Origin: Isoetes taiwanensis
Lineage: Eukaryota; Streptophyta; Lycopodiopsida; Isoetales; Isoetaceae
Assembly (NCBI GenBank): GCA_021234155.1
Contig: JAJEKV010000813.1
Span: forward strand, 1-64,000
DNA length: 64,000 nucleotides
Reading direction: 5' to 3'
The position numbers were made by a program, and so were the translations under genes. Position 1 is the stretch's first letter; each line of letters begins with the position of its first letter. The notes beneath the pieces were generated by a model that did not search any database, was not told where the DNA came from, and worked only from the letters and a program-made list of their open reading frames with translations. Below, piece by piece: positions 1 through 12,600 of this stretch.

Positions 1-3000
1 GTAAGATCTTCGTGGTCCCTCCACATTGTTAGCTGCGTTCTCCAATTAATCTTTAGATGCTTCCGCGCTCGCCAGGTGGGCTGGTGGAAACTGGCGGGGC
101 CTCTTCGGCTTGTACAACACCACTTTTGGATCTCCACGAATTCCTCTTCGGAATGTCGGGTGTGGCTGTTAGGACTTGTCGCCTTATCGTTGGTATGCAC
201 GGATGTCAAACACAATTTCCCACATAGGAGGTATGCAGCTCAGCTACCTCCCTTGGGATCTCTTAGTAGGAAATAATCCAGTAAGAATCCTACATTCACA
301 ATACAGGTAAACCCCTACTTCGTCCATCTGAGGGGATTCTCCCTCTTAACGTAGGGAAGGTTGAGGATAATAGCCGATTGGCGAATATGCCTCCTCGCTG
401 AGTCGATGATCACTGGGTGGCCGTGTGTCTATTGGCTGACTCGGTCGGCCTTGGCACGTCTTGTTGCCGAGCTAGTAAGCCTCTCCGTCCTTCTTGCCTC
501 CCTCATCTCGTGGGTTTCTTCTTCTTCTTGTGTCATCCGGTTGCAGCATGAGTTTTAGATGTTGAATGGTGGTGTTGGTGCTCTTGGCAGTCTTAGATCT
601 TAGGTGAATATATAACTGCCTCCAGTGAGGTGCGAATCAAAAAGGTTAGATGTAGCTCCCACAGTAGTTAGTTGGCCCTTGTCTTGCATAGGCTTGAGCT
701 AAAGCCTTGGTTTGAGGCGTGCCTGCTCTATGATGCTGAGTCATGTAATGCAGCATGTTTGGTTATCCCACGGCCTACTCTTGGATCTGTGGCAGGGTGG
801 GGTCTTGGGAGCCCGCCACGGGTGGCAGACGTAGCTGCGAGGGAAGAACAGTCATATTGGCGGTGATGTGGAGTGTGGGGAGTTCTGGTCAGGGTGAGCT
901 TGAAGGTCGAGAGATGGTCAAAGACATGAAAGGCTTGTAGAGTGGGCGGGATCGATTTGGGTCGTTGTGCCAAATGGGTAGAAGCGTGCGGTGAAGGGTG
1001 TGAAAGTGACTGTGAGGGGATGAGGCGGGGCTGAAATCACTTGAGAAAGTAGAGCAATTTTGGTTGGGGAAAATGATAAATATTTGCACATACATGGATG
1101 CCTCGAGGTTCTGATACCACGAGGGGTTCACGATAGGAAGACTTCAAATCTATGATGTAAGGTGTCCAAATGAACTACCATGAAAGTGCGAATTCTAATC
1201 CAAAACGAAACAAAAACACTACATTGCGGTTTGTTGGAGTCAAAATTGATCTAATTCCCAAGGCAAAATCAGTATCGATCTTGATGTATGAAATCTTCTG
1301 CGTCCTTGACCATGAATAGGATTTCTTGGGGCGACCGGTTTTAGGCAATTTGCAACTTTATGAAGTTTGGAGGGTTTAGGAATCCTAACATGACTTCCTA
1401 AGCATGATTCTGGCAATTAGCAACTTTGTTACACAATTTGAACATGGATTAGCTTCACAGAATAAGTAATCCAGATGCTTGAGTTGTATGAGAATAACTC
1501 TGCTGTCGCGGCCGAATAGGTTTCTTGGCCTTGACGGTTCGACAATTTTACCAACTTATGACTAATTAACTTAGGATATTTAACTATTAATTTTTCCTTA
1601 GACATCCAGTGTAATGGTCAAAACTAAAGTAAAAATTAAGCTTCTTAACACATTTCCTACAGAAATTAAGGTCAGTTACAACAAAGTTGTATATTTATGG
1701 GGGCTTAGCAATTACATTATTTTACACAAAATTTTGCATCCTCAAGGGTACTCCTTGCGGTCTGCTTGTAAATACAAGTCGCCCAGGCTGGTGAGCACAA
1801 AACTTCATGACTACACCATAACACCTAATAGTTGTCGGCGAAAGCGTCACCACAGCCAGTAGGTGGCGAACTCGCATCACTTCCGCGCCATTTCGAATGG
1901 TGCCTTCCCTATCGAAATTAGTGCTTGTTAGAAAGTCACCCAATCTCCAAAACTTCCGGCGTCTTGAGGAATTAGGCCATGGTGGGGCCTTCTTTGGCTT
2001 CTCGGTCGTTGGCGGCGTGAACGCTTCTTTGGTGGCGGCCCTCCGCATGCGTAGCGTTGGCGGGCGTTTTGTGCGGCGGTGCCAATCATTATACCTCGTC
2101 CTTTGACGGTTGTTGTGAATCGTAGCGTTAAAGGTGGGTTCTCATTCAAAGCGAAAGATCGCCCTTAATATACACTATGCTCCCCTGCCAGGTGCTTTCG
2201 AGCCACAGATAAGAGTGGCCTTGAGTCGGCGTCCTCCTCACGCTCTTCTTCCTGAAGTAGCCTCTCCTTCTTCCACCCATCCTCACTCTTCCGCAGGAAT
2301 CCCCTCAGAGTACTACGGTCCTCAGGCCGTCATTCCTCTCTTAGGTCACTTCTTTCCTGTTCCCTCGGTTTGCCCGGCTCTCTCTCCCTCTTCTTCCCTA
2401 GCGGCCACTCTCTTGGTGCTCCTCTGCAACCTTTTCCTTGCCCTTCTTCTTGAGGCATTGAGCCGCCTCTTGGGTGGGGTGTGGGGCTGCTCCTCTTACA
2501 GGGTTCTTCCACGCAGACTCTTCCACCTCGGTGTGAGACCCAGATGGCCCGGGTTGCTCGGGTTCTGCAGGTGCTGTGACTGCTGGAGATTGCCTCTCCT
2601 GCAGTCATGGTGGGTTTGGGTGTTTGGCTGTGGCTGTGGAAATTTTCGGCGGGTGGGGGTTGTGGGATGGCGTGGCTGAAGTGGCCGTGGGGGTGTGGGT
2701 GAAACGGCTAGGGCATGCCTTGCGTGCGTACTGCCGTAGGATGCAGAGAGCGGTGACGCCAAAGAGTCAAGAGATAAAGGTGGAGAAAGAGTTTGGAGAA
2801 ATGAGGTGTGGGGGGTATTTGAGAAGGAGTCCACAGGAGTATTCTCTCCCTACCATTAATATACCTACTTATTAGCCCCTTTACTATTAATTACCCCATA
2901 AGTACCCTTATATATATGTTTAATTTGTAATACATATAATAAAATTAAATATTATACCAAATTCAAATTCCTAATAGTTTGGAAATTATTAAATTATAAA

Positions 3001-3170
3001 TTCGCCCAAATTTTTCACCGGTCTCGATTGGCATGATTCTTGATCGTTTTGGGTGAAGTCGGTCGCAGGATGCATGTTTCACTCCAATTTTTACTAGAAA
3101 GGTGTGAATTTGACTCATTCACTTCTAATATACCAATTTAGGACCCACTGCAGGAGAAATTTGCCTATTT
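1..3170. other. Intergenic, no recognisable gene
   Basis: Reading frames here are short, overlap on both strands and match no family I recognise. The only suggestive signal is a sequence complementary to a retroelement primer-binding site near 1,107-1,119, listed separately. An AT-rich block lies at about 2,870-3,010. I see no other structure. Confidence 0.5.
1107..1119 (-). other. PBS-like sequence (minus strand)
   Basis: On the minus strand this reads TGGTATCAGAACC, close to the initiator-methionine tRNA primer site TGGTATCAGAGCC of many plant LTR elements. A decayed element on the minus strand would then have its LTR to the right and its internal region to the left. No second LTR or coding domain was seen, so this may be chance. 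Confidence 0.25.
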
Positions 3171-4620
3171 TCGAGGGTTAGGTGGTGGAAATTTTATTTC
3201 ACACCTATAGATTACCGTTAGACTACTTTCATGGTCGATTACTTCGGATTCTTGGTCCAGCCAAAGGGCTGCTTCTAATACCATTAATGGCAGCTCCCTT
3301 CATCTCGGCCCGTTACCTCACGCCAATCCCCCATCCCCAGTCACCGGCCGCGCAGATTTCCGGAGTCTATCCACTTTCACGGGATCGCGTGGTGCGGGAA
3401 GGGTTTCTGAAGGTGTCTGCGGCGCCCTTCCTATGGGCTCTGTATCACGGCGGAAAATCAAACCAACGTCGATTACTTGATAACAATACGTCATATGGCA
3501 CCTCGAAGATTAGTCCATCCACATATCCCACAACAAGAAGATAATCCCCTGCAGCCATAAAACATGAGAGCTCCCACCCATGGCTCCCGGAGCTCACGCC
3601 AAGGAGGATAAGGCGACTACTTGCGACCTCCAGATAGATGGGCAGGGTCATAACAATGGCGAGGTACGGCTGCCAGACAATGGCTGGGTTGACCACTCCA
3701 TCCGCCCTCGTGCCGCTGCCAGGATGGTCAATGTCGAGCTTCGGCATGACTCACCAGCCTTCGAATCACCGGCCAATCCCATGGCATCACCGCCGGGGAC
3801 TACTCCGGTGCATCTCCACCAGTCGGTGAAGCGGAAAGGGTTACGCCCTTCCGGGGTCTAGAATCTCGGTGACTAAGAATCGTGAGCTTTGGACCGTCTG
3901 CCATTGAACCTAAAGGCAATCGTAACCACCTATATCGCAAAGCGAAAGCAACCCGCCAGGAAGTGTCGGACCAATATAAACCTGCGAAAGTAATAGACCA
4001 ATGCTTTATTATGGGATCCCGTATTACTGAGGATCCTCCCTCAGCATTGCCTCTAGCCACGGGTTGTGTAGTCTTCGGGTCATCATAGCCTCAGCGATTG
4101 GGTTTCCTATGCCTGGGAGCGCAACTAATAGAACTAAAGGGATCTGCTGGAGCATACTTTTTATATGGCCCTGGGTCTCCCCAACCTTCCCAGCACAAGG
4201 AGGAACAGCATGATCAGCCATCATCACATAATCGTCATGAACAATATCATATGAACATCTTAACCTAATCATGCATGTCTAACTATGGGTTAGGGTTCCT
4301 TGATTGGGGTTCGGATGTTCAACAAAGGATCTGGGTGGCTCTGCTCTGGGCGTGCCCCAGCCACGGATGGCGAACTTCGGGGTGAACTATGAACTCTGTT
4401 TCAACCTGCCTCGCCGAGGCTTTCCTCCCCATCTGAGGCGTCTCCATGCTCACCGGTAGTTTAGAGACTTTGCTCCCTCTCTGATCATACACACCTTCCC
4501 GAGACTCTTCGGGCTAGCTATGACGAGCGAGAATGCCAATGGGGTTTTAGAGACGCATTAGTGAGGATTGGGAGTCTTTGGGGTGGGAAAAAGGGTCTGG
4601 GTTGGGTTATCAGAGCTAAT
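3171..4620 (+). repeat. Possible LTR remnant with PBS-like end
   Basis: A GC-richer block shares short stretches with the orphan LTR at 58.2-59.4 kb, such as GACAATGGCT followed by TTGACCA and CCGCCCTC (3,690s and 58,440s), and a GAGCTCCCA plus CATGG motif. It ends near GTTATCAGAGC (4,605-4,615), which resembles the TGGTATCAGAGC primer site. Both boundaries are unresolved and there is no paired copy, so this is a weak call. Confidence 0.25.
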
Positions 4621-4750
4621 ATGAGTATGGGACCACAGGATTACTTGCATTGGCACCACTGAGATGAGGCGATTATTGGCGGTTTTGCCCCATAGGATAA
4701 GGCCATGTAAATAAAACCTTATCCTAAAGTTATCTAAGATTCACTTTCTG

Positions 4751-4800
4751 CTGATACCACCACTAAAACACCCTAAAACTATATTAGAGCTTTATATAGT
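4751..4800 (-). other. PBS-like site and TATA-like box, minus strand
   Basis: On the minus strand a TATATAAAG box is followed about 30 nt later by TGGTATCAGCAG, which resembles the end of an LTR and its primer site. No paired LTR or coding region was found, so this could be a fragment of a minus-strand LTR element or chance. Confidence 0.25.
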
Positions 4801-6235
4801 ATTACCGGAGATCCCGAGATATCTGCGTATTTTGTGCGTATTCACAGGCGATCGCGGGATATTTTATCACTATATGAGCAAAGTGTTCGAGCAAAGGGGT
4901 TAAATGAATACCAGAGGTCCGCATACAAAGAGGTCAAGAACTTATGAAAAGCGAATTAATACTCGTAACCAATGTGGGACAATAGTTTAACAAAATAAAT
5001 CGGTGAAAAGAACTCATCGGACAAAGGGCCCAGAAATAGACTGCCATGATCAACCTAATTTCTAGTGCTTTTAAGACAAACAAGCTAAGAAAAGGATCAA
5101 ACATAAATAGTGTCGCTGCTCGAACAACGCGAACTCTCGACCATCAAAATCGAACTATAGAGAAAAGTCGCTTTCGAGATCGGCGAATCTAATGAAACTC
5201 CGCTTCTCGCGTGCGCTCCGAAAATAATAAATGGAGGATGAAAATAAAATAAAAAAGGGTTAGAGGAAGTGAGATGGAGGATAAATTATAGAATACAAGC
5301 GATGCACTTAATAAATAAGAAAACAAAACTAGATTAGACAAATGGGGTTATCAGACGGAGGATGCCCAAATCAGAACACATGAAGAGCAAAGGCATTTGA
5401 GAAAAGATAATCTGAGAATGAAAGAGGTCGAGGAGATGATGTATTGAAAACAATAAAGTGACAATGATCCTTAACTATAAAGCTGCATATGAGGCTGCCG
5501 TGAGCAACAATGACTACAAACATATAGGTGATAAAATTTTCTTGGCTAATAATAGCGAAAATCAGCGAGTTGCACTTGATATAAATTAACAAGTGCTAGA
5601 TGAAATATTGATTTATAAAGATGCTATGTAATGCGCGCCTCAATGAGGCTGCTCGGAATATAAGCAGTTGAATATAGTACAACCGCTTTCTAAATAAACA
5701 AATCTCTCGACCATCACTCTCCGCAACCTACAAAAAGCAAAATACTTCTGAAATACAAAATAGCAATCATATCTATCCCCAGAAAATATAAAAACATAAA
5801 TATCGCTCTTGACAAATGGGAACAATAAAACCCCTAAAATACAAAGGTATTTAAGAAAAGCAAAATAGAAAATTAAATAAACAAACAAGGCCTAAAAAAA
5901 AGTGAACCAGGCGGCGAAGGGACCACGAGCGCAGTTTAAATACAAATAACGGAATAACAACATCAAGCAACAAAGTGGGTTAATTCGACATCATAAAAAG
6001 ACTAAACTTGAAAATTGGGATGTAAAGATGTTGAGTGAAATAAGTAGATCGCATGAGGAGGGATGAAATGAGTGAGGGAACTAACTCCGGGTCATGTAAG
6101 CAAATATGGTACACTATGTTCCACACAAGATAGTACATTACAAGATAACACCAAATACAAAATCAACCCTATAAAAAACAGGTGACCTTCAATAATCCAA
6201 AATATGGAATCGAAAGTGGTTGGAGGGAGGCAAGG
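4801..6235. other. Intergenic, nothing recognised
   Basis: AT-rich sequence with no frame that resembles a known protein and no clear repeat structure. Confidence 0.5.
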
Positions 6236-9200
6236 AGGTGGGGATTGTTAATGTTTATGCCCCCTGTCTGACCTTCTCGTGGGGTAACTTTATAGACCCG
6301 CGGTCAGGAATAAGTTAGCGAGCCTTGGTGGGTTCTTGGGTTGCTTGGACTGCTGTTGGGGGACTTCAATATGGTATGATAGAGATGGCTCTGGTTCTTT
6401 TAAGTTGTGCATGGGTTTGAGGATCAGTGGTCTCTGGTTTGTTGCGGAATTTGGCCTTGGTTGAAAGATCTGAGAACTTAATCTTTCCTGGGACAGGCAG
6501 CAATATCTGAGAAACATGACCAGGTTGCTGTGGCCTCCCCATGCGCCTTTGGATGGTGGTAGCACTCTTTGTAACGTCCGGAGGAACATTACGTCTGCCT
6601 CCATTTCCGATCCGCCTCGGGTTGTGTTCGGTCAGTCTCGGTGCCTATATCGACCTCCGGGATGGTTGGACGACTTCAGTTGATCTCAATTTCGGCCGTG
6701 TCAGAGTTTGGCGGTACGCTTTTCATCTCGAAGGGGTATATGCGGTATGGTGTCTGCGCGTTAGCGGGGTGAAGCGTTTACCCGGGTCTTTGTGAAACGA
6801 TAATAAACAGCAGCGGAGATTACCAGATCTCCTCCCGAGTTGGAAGGGCTGTCCAGGCCGCTGACCTTCGATGGCATTAGGAGAATATGATGTTCTGCAG
6901 CGTATTAGTGCCTCCCAGAAAGCGGAGTTAAAGTCTGCCAGGAAAGTAGCGTGAAAAGTATACACAGTTGAAGGAGAGGGACCTAGAGTTGGTGGTGTGC
7001 CAGGCGTGACTAAGCTGACTGACGATATCTGGCTTATCTACAGCTGGCGTCCTTGCTTTACTGATGCACTTTGGAGGATCCGAGACTGATTTGCAGCGGT
7101 ATGTGCATCTTAGCTCATTTCGGTTTTCACCTGTGCTCTTCCCTATGGCGGGGAGAATCACGGGGAAGAAACTTGTTTGAAACATTAAACTATCTAATCT
7201 ACCTCATCATTGAGAGCTTGGGCGGGGAGCTCTCCAAGAGGACTGGCGAGGCATATATGTGCATAGCCAAGGATAAATATCTGAGCTGGATAGCATCCAC
7301 AGTGGGTTCTTTGAACTTGTTGGGAGTGTTTGTGATGTGTACGGTGTATCTTGGGATTCTTTGCGATCTTCTCCAAATGGATGAGATCTTGAATCGCGTG
7401 CATTCCACGAATTCAAGTTAAACCCTACAATGTAATTGAGCCTATCTCGCTGGTATCCTCATTATACCACTGAGTATTCTGCTCTAGCGAAAAGTTAAGC
7501 CAGTGTTAACCTACTCCAGTAGTAAGAGTGCGTGGGGTTTGTTCTGGGGCGGAACATTTTATTATGCCACTTGGCACAGGCCTTTTATTGGTAGAGGAGA
7601 AGTAGGTCAAAGAGCATTGCACATCTTAAGCTTGACTTTGCCAAAGCTACGATAGTAATGGATTTGGGGAGTTCTTGTGCGCCCATGATGTTGGCGTTGG
7701 GTTGTGTGGTCATGCAGGCAGTCATGTGGTGCCAGGTGGAAGCCTGGGGCTGCGTTGGTGTGCCCGGTAGGGCAGCTGTAAGCGGAGGTGCGTCGAAGTA
7801 CCTGGCGCCGTTTTACGATTGTGGGACCAATCTCGGTTGTTTGCGGTGGAGAGACGTTGAATGGAAGCTTGGACTGAAGAGATAGTATACTGAATGTCTG
7901 ATTCATAGATGACTTTTTCCTCTTCTTGGTGGCCGAAACGAGAATCTGCGCGAAATGTGAAAATTCTGGCGGATACTTTCTCGCGGCCTCAGGCATTTAA
8001 TTGGGGTAAATGCGCTCGCGTATAGGCTGTTGACTCGCCTCCCCACTTGTTTGACTCTATTTTAAACGGAAGGTGCTTCACCAGAGTATATGTATACTAG
8101 GGTGTTGGTATTCTCTTTGGAGGATGTTTCCACGGGGAGGGTGTGGGGCCGAAGATTTTTAGGGGTTCTGAAACACCTCAATTGTTGGAAGGTAGTGAGG
8201 TTGTCATGGGATGCTTTGTTGTGATTCGTGCTCGTGGTATGGCATGTGTTGGCTCGAGGGTGAATCTGGAATGGGATTCAAGATTCGGTGGTATGAGAAG
8301 GTTGTTGGCGGTGGAAGTCCCTATAGGAGGATAAGGAGCTTTAGCCATTGGATTGGCCATAATCGTGTTAGTCTCCAAGTTTGTTTGGAGCCTCTACCAA
8401 GAATGGAATCTTCTCTGAATCTTGGCGTTGTTATTCTTGATCTCTTATATTATTATTAGCATTTGAGCTTGTCTGTGCATATGGAATTACCAAAACACTT
8501 GTTGTATAGTCTCCAAACCTCCCACCTGGGCTGTTGGAGAAGCACCCCGGGATCATGTAGCGGTATTGCTCTTCCGTGGGATTATGTGTGGGTTTATCGG
8601 CTCCCTCTTCTCCTTTCTTGTGGGTTCCTCACCCACCAGCACTTATAGGTGACGCTGGGCATGAGAGCCGCTTGGAAGCGGTATTTGTGCTCACGGAGGA
8701 TGGTATTGGGGTGGTCAACCTTAGCTCCATGGGAGTTCTTCAGTACGCTTTTCGCACTAGGTGGCGGGAAGCTATCTGGGAACAAAGTGGTGACCAAAGC
8801 TACACATACCCTATAATGAATCCCTGAGGATGATGTGGTGGTCTGAGGTTTCTGGAAGGTTCATCAGGATATTGTGTCTTCTTGTTTTGTCCGGTCTTGT
8901 TGCCGGGTGTTGGCTATTCATGACATGCGCTATGAGCAGAAGTGATGCAACGCTTCCGAGTTCTGATATAAGCGCTTCAGGATTTTAGGCAATGAACCTT
9001 AGCGAACTCCGCAAAGGTTAGAATTTTCCCCGTAGTGATACCCGTATATCAAGAGTGAATACCCTTGTGAGTGATTTAGGGGCGGATGTGACCTCTACGC
9101 ACTGTTGGTGGCCGCTTCATCATTGGTATTGAGCATTATGCGGTTTTATGCCCTCACTTGCGGCACGGGGATTGGGTCGAGCTACGTTTCGGTGAATTGA

Positions 9201-9612
9201 CTATGGCCGATTCTTTCATGTATACGTCACGATATTTGGCGACAAACCTTTGCGTAAACGGCATTGGCTTGGTTTGGTGGCTGATTTGGGCGGTTGTTGG
9301 ATAACTGGGAGTTCGTGACTTTGGGCCTGCGTGATTCCCTATTCGAGTACAAACTATTTCAAAAAGCATAAAGTATTCTACGTGTGAAGTAAGCGAAAGT
9401 TTGCCATTTGGCCCGGGACTACTGAAGTGTTATGGAAATGGTGATAATTGAGTTTGTTTGTGATGAGTTGGATTTTTACATTAGGTTTGTTGTGGAGTGT
9501 CGGTATCATTTGTCTCTTTGGAGGCAGTTCTCCTTCCTCCTCGCGCTTTGTAACATTACCATTCTTTGAATATGATACGATGATACTGATTCTTCAAAAA
9601 AAAAAAAAAAAG
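6236..9612 (+). mobile_element. Decayed LINE (L1-type) remnant
   Basis: Two short stretches look like the apurinic endonuclease of plant L1-type LINEs: VNVYAP near 6,247, then GDFNMV followed by DRDGSGSF near 6,360-6,400, the usual order in this family. About 3.2 kb downstream, a stretch typical of plant LINE 3' ends (TTTGTAAC, then an AT-rich tract and CTTC) runs into a 16-17 nt poly(A) at 9,596-9,612. I could not find a convincing reverse transcriptase between them, nor a target-site duplication. Treating the endonuclease and tail as one element is an inference from strand and order. It is non-functional. Confidence 0.4.
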
Positions 9613-12600
9613 ATATCAACAAAAGGTGATATGGAAAGAATATGTCAAAAAAGAAACTGGCTTTCGAGGAGATGAGACTAATGATGTTAGCCAGTATACA
9701 TTTGGGAAAAATATTCAAATGGCACCATATCAACAAGCCTAGTACGTGAGAGCTAAAAGCGGTGGACTTGCACAGAGAGTATCCGGGGAATGGGATTCAG
9801 ACAGAAGCGTGGGTTTGGAAGCCAATTCAAAATGAGGCAGGTGATGAAGTACGTTTGGCATGTGCCGCGGTTGCATGACAGGCAAGGTGGCGGATTTGAG
9901 GGTGAGTTGATGGAACCCCAGATGTATATGCACCATAGCATAGAACAAATCCACCCAAATCGGAAGGTACCAAAATAAGCACAAATTCACAAGGGCTACA
10001 TACATATAGAAACATCACGAGTCTCAGAACATTCCAAAACCTCTATGCATATAAATCTAAATCATGTAACATTTAGGACCATTCAGAATATCGAGGCTGA
10101 CTTTAGAGGTATTCAAGAATCTATCGCAAAACCATACTAAGTATTCAACAAATTCTGTGTTTGGAAGTTGAATTTCAACTAATATTACAAGCTAGTGTTA
10201 CGATAGCAGGGTTGTATTGTTTGGACGGATTTAGAAGCCTTCAATACACGCAAGTTGGAGAACCAATAGCTTAACCACCGGATATTTGCAACTTTTGGAG
10301 TTTCTCAAACAGCCACTACGTTAGTAGTACAATATCAACAGAACATAGCCCCAACACAATCCGAGGGACCTTTGGTTTGACACCAAAAGTGTAACAAATG
10401 CACACGCATCGCAGTAATGATAACAAATTAGCATCGCTCACGCCTACAAAAGTCTTGGAATAATGCATAAAGCGTATTGAATACGAAACCAACACATCTA
10501 CGAAAGAAATGGAAAGATCCAATCTATAACCCGATAGAACAAGAGCTTGAAAAATACACTATGAGCAAAGATGAAGGACAACTTCATTTGTATCCCTTTA
10601 TCTTCAGGTATGGAGCAGGAAACAATAACACAACAGAAGACTTCGAAATAATAGAAGGAGGAGTTACTCATACGCAGTAAATTTTGGCTAATAAAACAAC
10701 AAACATAAACCAAAGCGAGAATCACAGAGTATAGGTTCATGAACGAGTTAGGAGTTCGAAGTCGCGTGATACGTAAAGGCCTATAAAAGCGGGGTTCCAC
10801 GAGAATTAGAGTCGGAAGAGGATCATATGCGGTTGGAGTGGAATGTGAAACTTAAGCAGAATAGACTTACCTCATGCAAAGAACCTACAATCCATGAATG
10901 TTTTCTTTGATCTTCGCAAAAGCTGGAAATTTGGGCTGAATCGACCAATACCTAGGCGGTGATTTTGGCCCTAAGTTGGCTATAAGTACTTAACACTAAT
11001 CCCCCACCAAATAGGGGTTCCATCTCGCGTCAATCGGTTTTCGAAGCTACCAAACCGCAAAAGAATGCAAATCAGGGGCCGAACAAAAAAGCAATTGGGG
11101 ATTCTAAAGCATCATGGACATATACCTAGAACCCAAATCGCGGAAAAAAGCCAAGAAAAAATACAAAAGATTATAGTAACTTATCTCAAAAATCATTCAC
11201 GGGCGAAGGACACCGCGAACCAACCATCATTGCTGATCCAGTCCAGTTCTTTGCGGACATTATCCGCCGTTGGGCCGTAAAGCGCTAATGGAGCGCCGCG
11301 ACGACAATATCGGATTCGAGGCATTCTTTAGTAGCCAAGACTGAAGAATTTGCCATAGAAGATCACTTTTCAATGACATCACCTTGAGGGGCTTTTAGGA
11401 AGGGTCATGAAGACTTCAGTCGCCAACCACGTAAATCAAAACCATCGGTAATGCTGAGGTCGTTAATGAAGAAAATCAACCTCTACATTGGCAAGATGCC
11501 TTGAGGGTAAAGGCAGTAGTCTCGGTAACCGAAAGAATATTATCTTCTTGGCTTCAAGCGGCGATAGGTGGACAAACTTCTACAAGTTCGTGGAGCTAGG
11601 CCTTGGTAATGTTGAGTAGGATAAGCTCATGGATGATAGCATCCATGATATGATCGTGAACATTCCATAGGCTTTATGGTTTGTAAGCTTATGATATATG
11701 GTTTTAATGGTTAAAAGTTATGTAGTGTATGAAATTTAGTATGGAAATAGGGCAAATTGTGTCATTTGTATTTGTGGAGTCCAGACGGATGTGGGCAAGC
11801 ATGGGTGCATGGTTTGATGCAGGCCTTATATGTTTGGAAAGGTGCCTCTTTTTGTTCTGGCGGCAATTTGGGAAGTGGATAAGATGGGGAAGCGATCCTA
11901 TAAATCCACGAGCTTGGAGCCTACATACCTAACGAGGTGAGCCAATTTCTTGTGTTTTCCTTTTTTTCCTGTTGTGTTGTTTTGTTTCCATGAGGAGGGA
12001 TGCTAGAAGATGTGGGCAGCCGGGGAATGGGCGACGGACTCTTCTTACGGGAGGTCGGTGTGGAGGCATGAAGAGATGGTGTTGAGGGATGAAGGCATAT
12101 ACCTCATAGAGCGTGAGTGTGACACTGGTGGGTGTGTGAGGCATGGATGCACCCCGAGTTCTATGACATGCTCATTAATAATTTACGAAGGTGTGTTTTC
12201 GAATCTTTGCATTAACGTGAGGAAGGCGATGACTTAGATCCACCGCATTACCAAGTGTGTATTTAGGCTTGCTACGAAGTCCCCTAGAGTTGTGAATTTG
12301 GCCATAAGCGGAGGGATTTGGGTGGGGAAATACAAAAGCAATAGGGGTTGTTCTTGTTTGTAAGGCATTAAAAATAGCGGGGGCTCCATTGTTTCGAGGG
12401 GCTAATGGGTATTGCATGAAGGATATGGGGAAGCCCCACTTCAAACGCACACAAAGAATGTTTCGGCGCCGGTTGGAGATGGGCAGAGGACGCATACTTA
12501 CTTGCTCTATGGTGCGAGGGGACATCAAGCATGTGGTAGTTTTGGATAACAGGGAACCTCTTAGGAAGAGCCCTTCATTTTGTGAACTATCATGGGGAAG

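Noticed and set aside
2134-2834. Overlapping long frames on both strands (181 and 112 codons)
   Set aside because: Composition is Ser/Pro/Leu-rich on one strand and its mirror on the other, no known domain, and no conserved partner. Likely chance openness of a C/T-rich stretch.
3182-3861. Frames of 93-120 codons in the GC-rich block
   Set aside because: No domain, and the block shares words with an LTR elsewhere in the window, so it is better explained as a repeat.
9596-9612. Poly(A) as proof of a complete LINE at 6.2-9.6 kb
   Set aside because: No TSD and no RT motifs were found, so only a decayed remnant is called.
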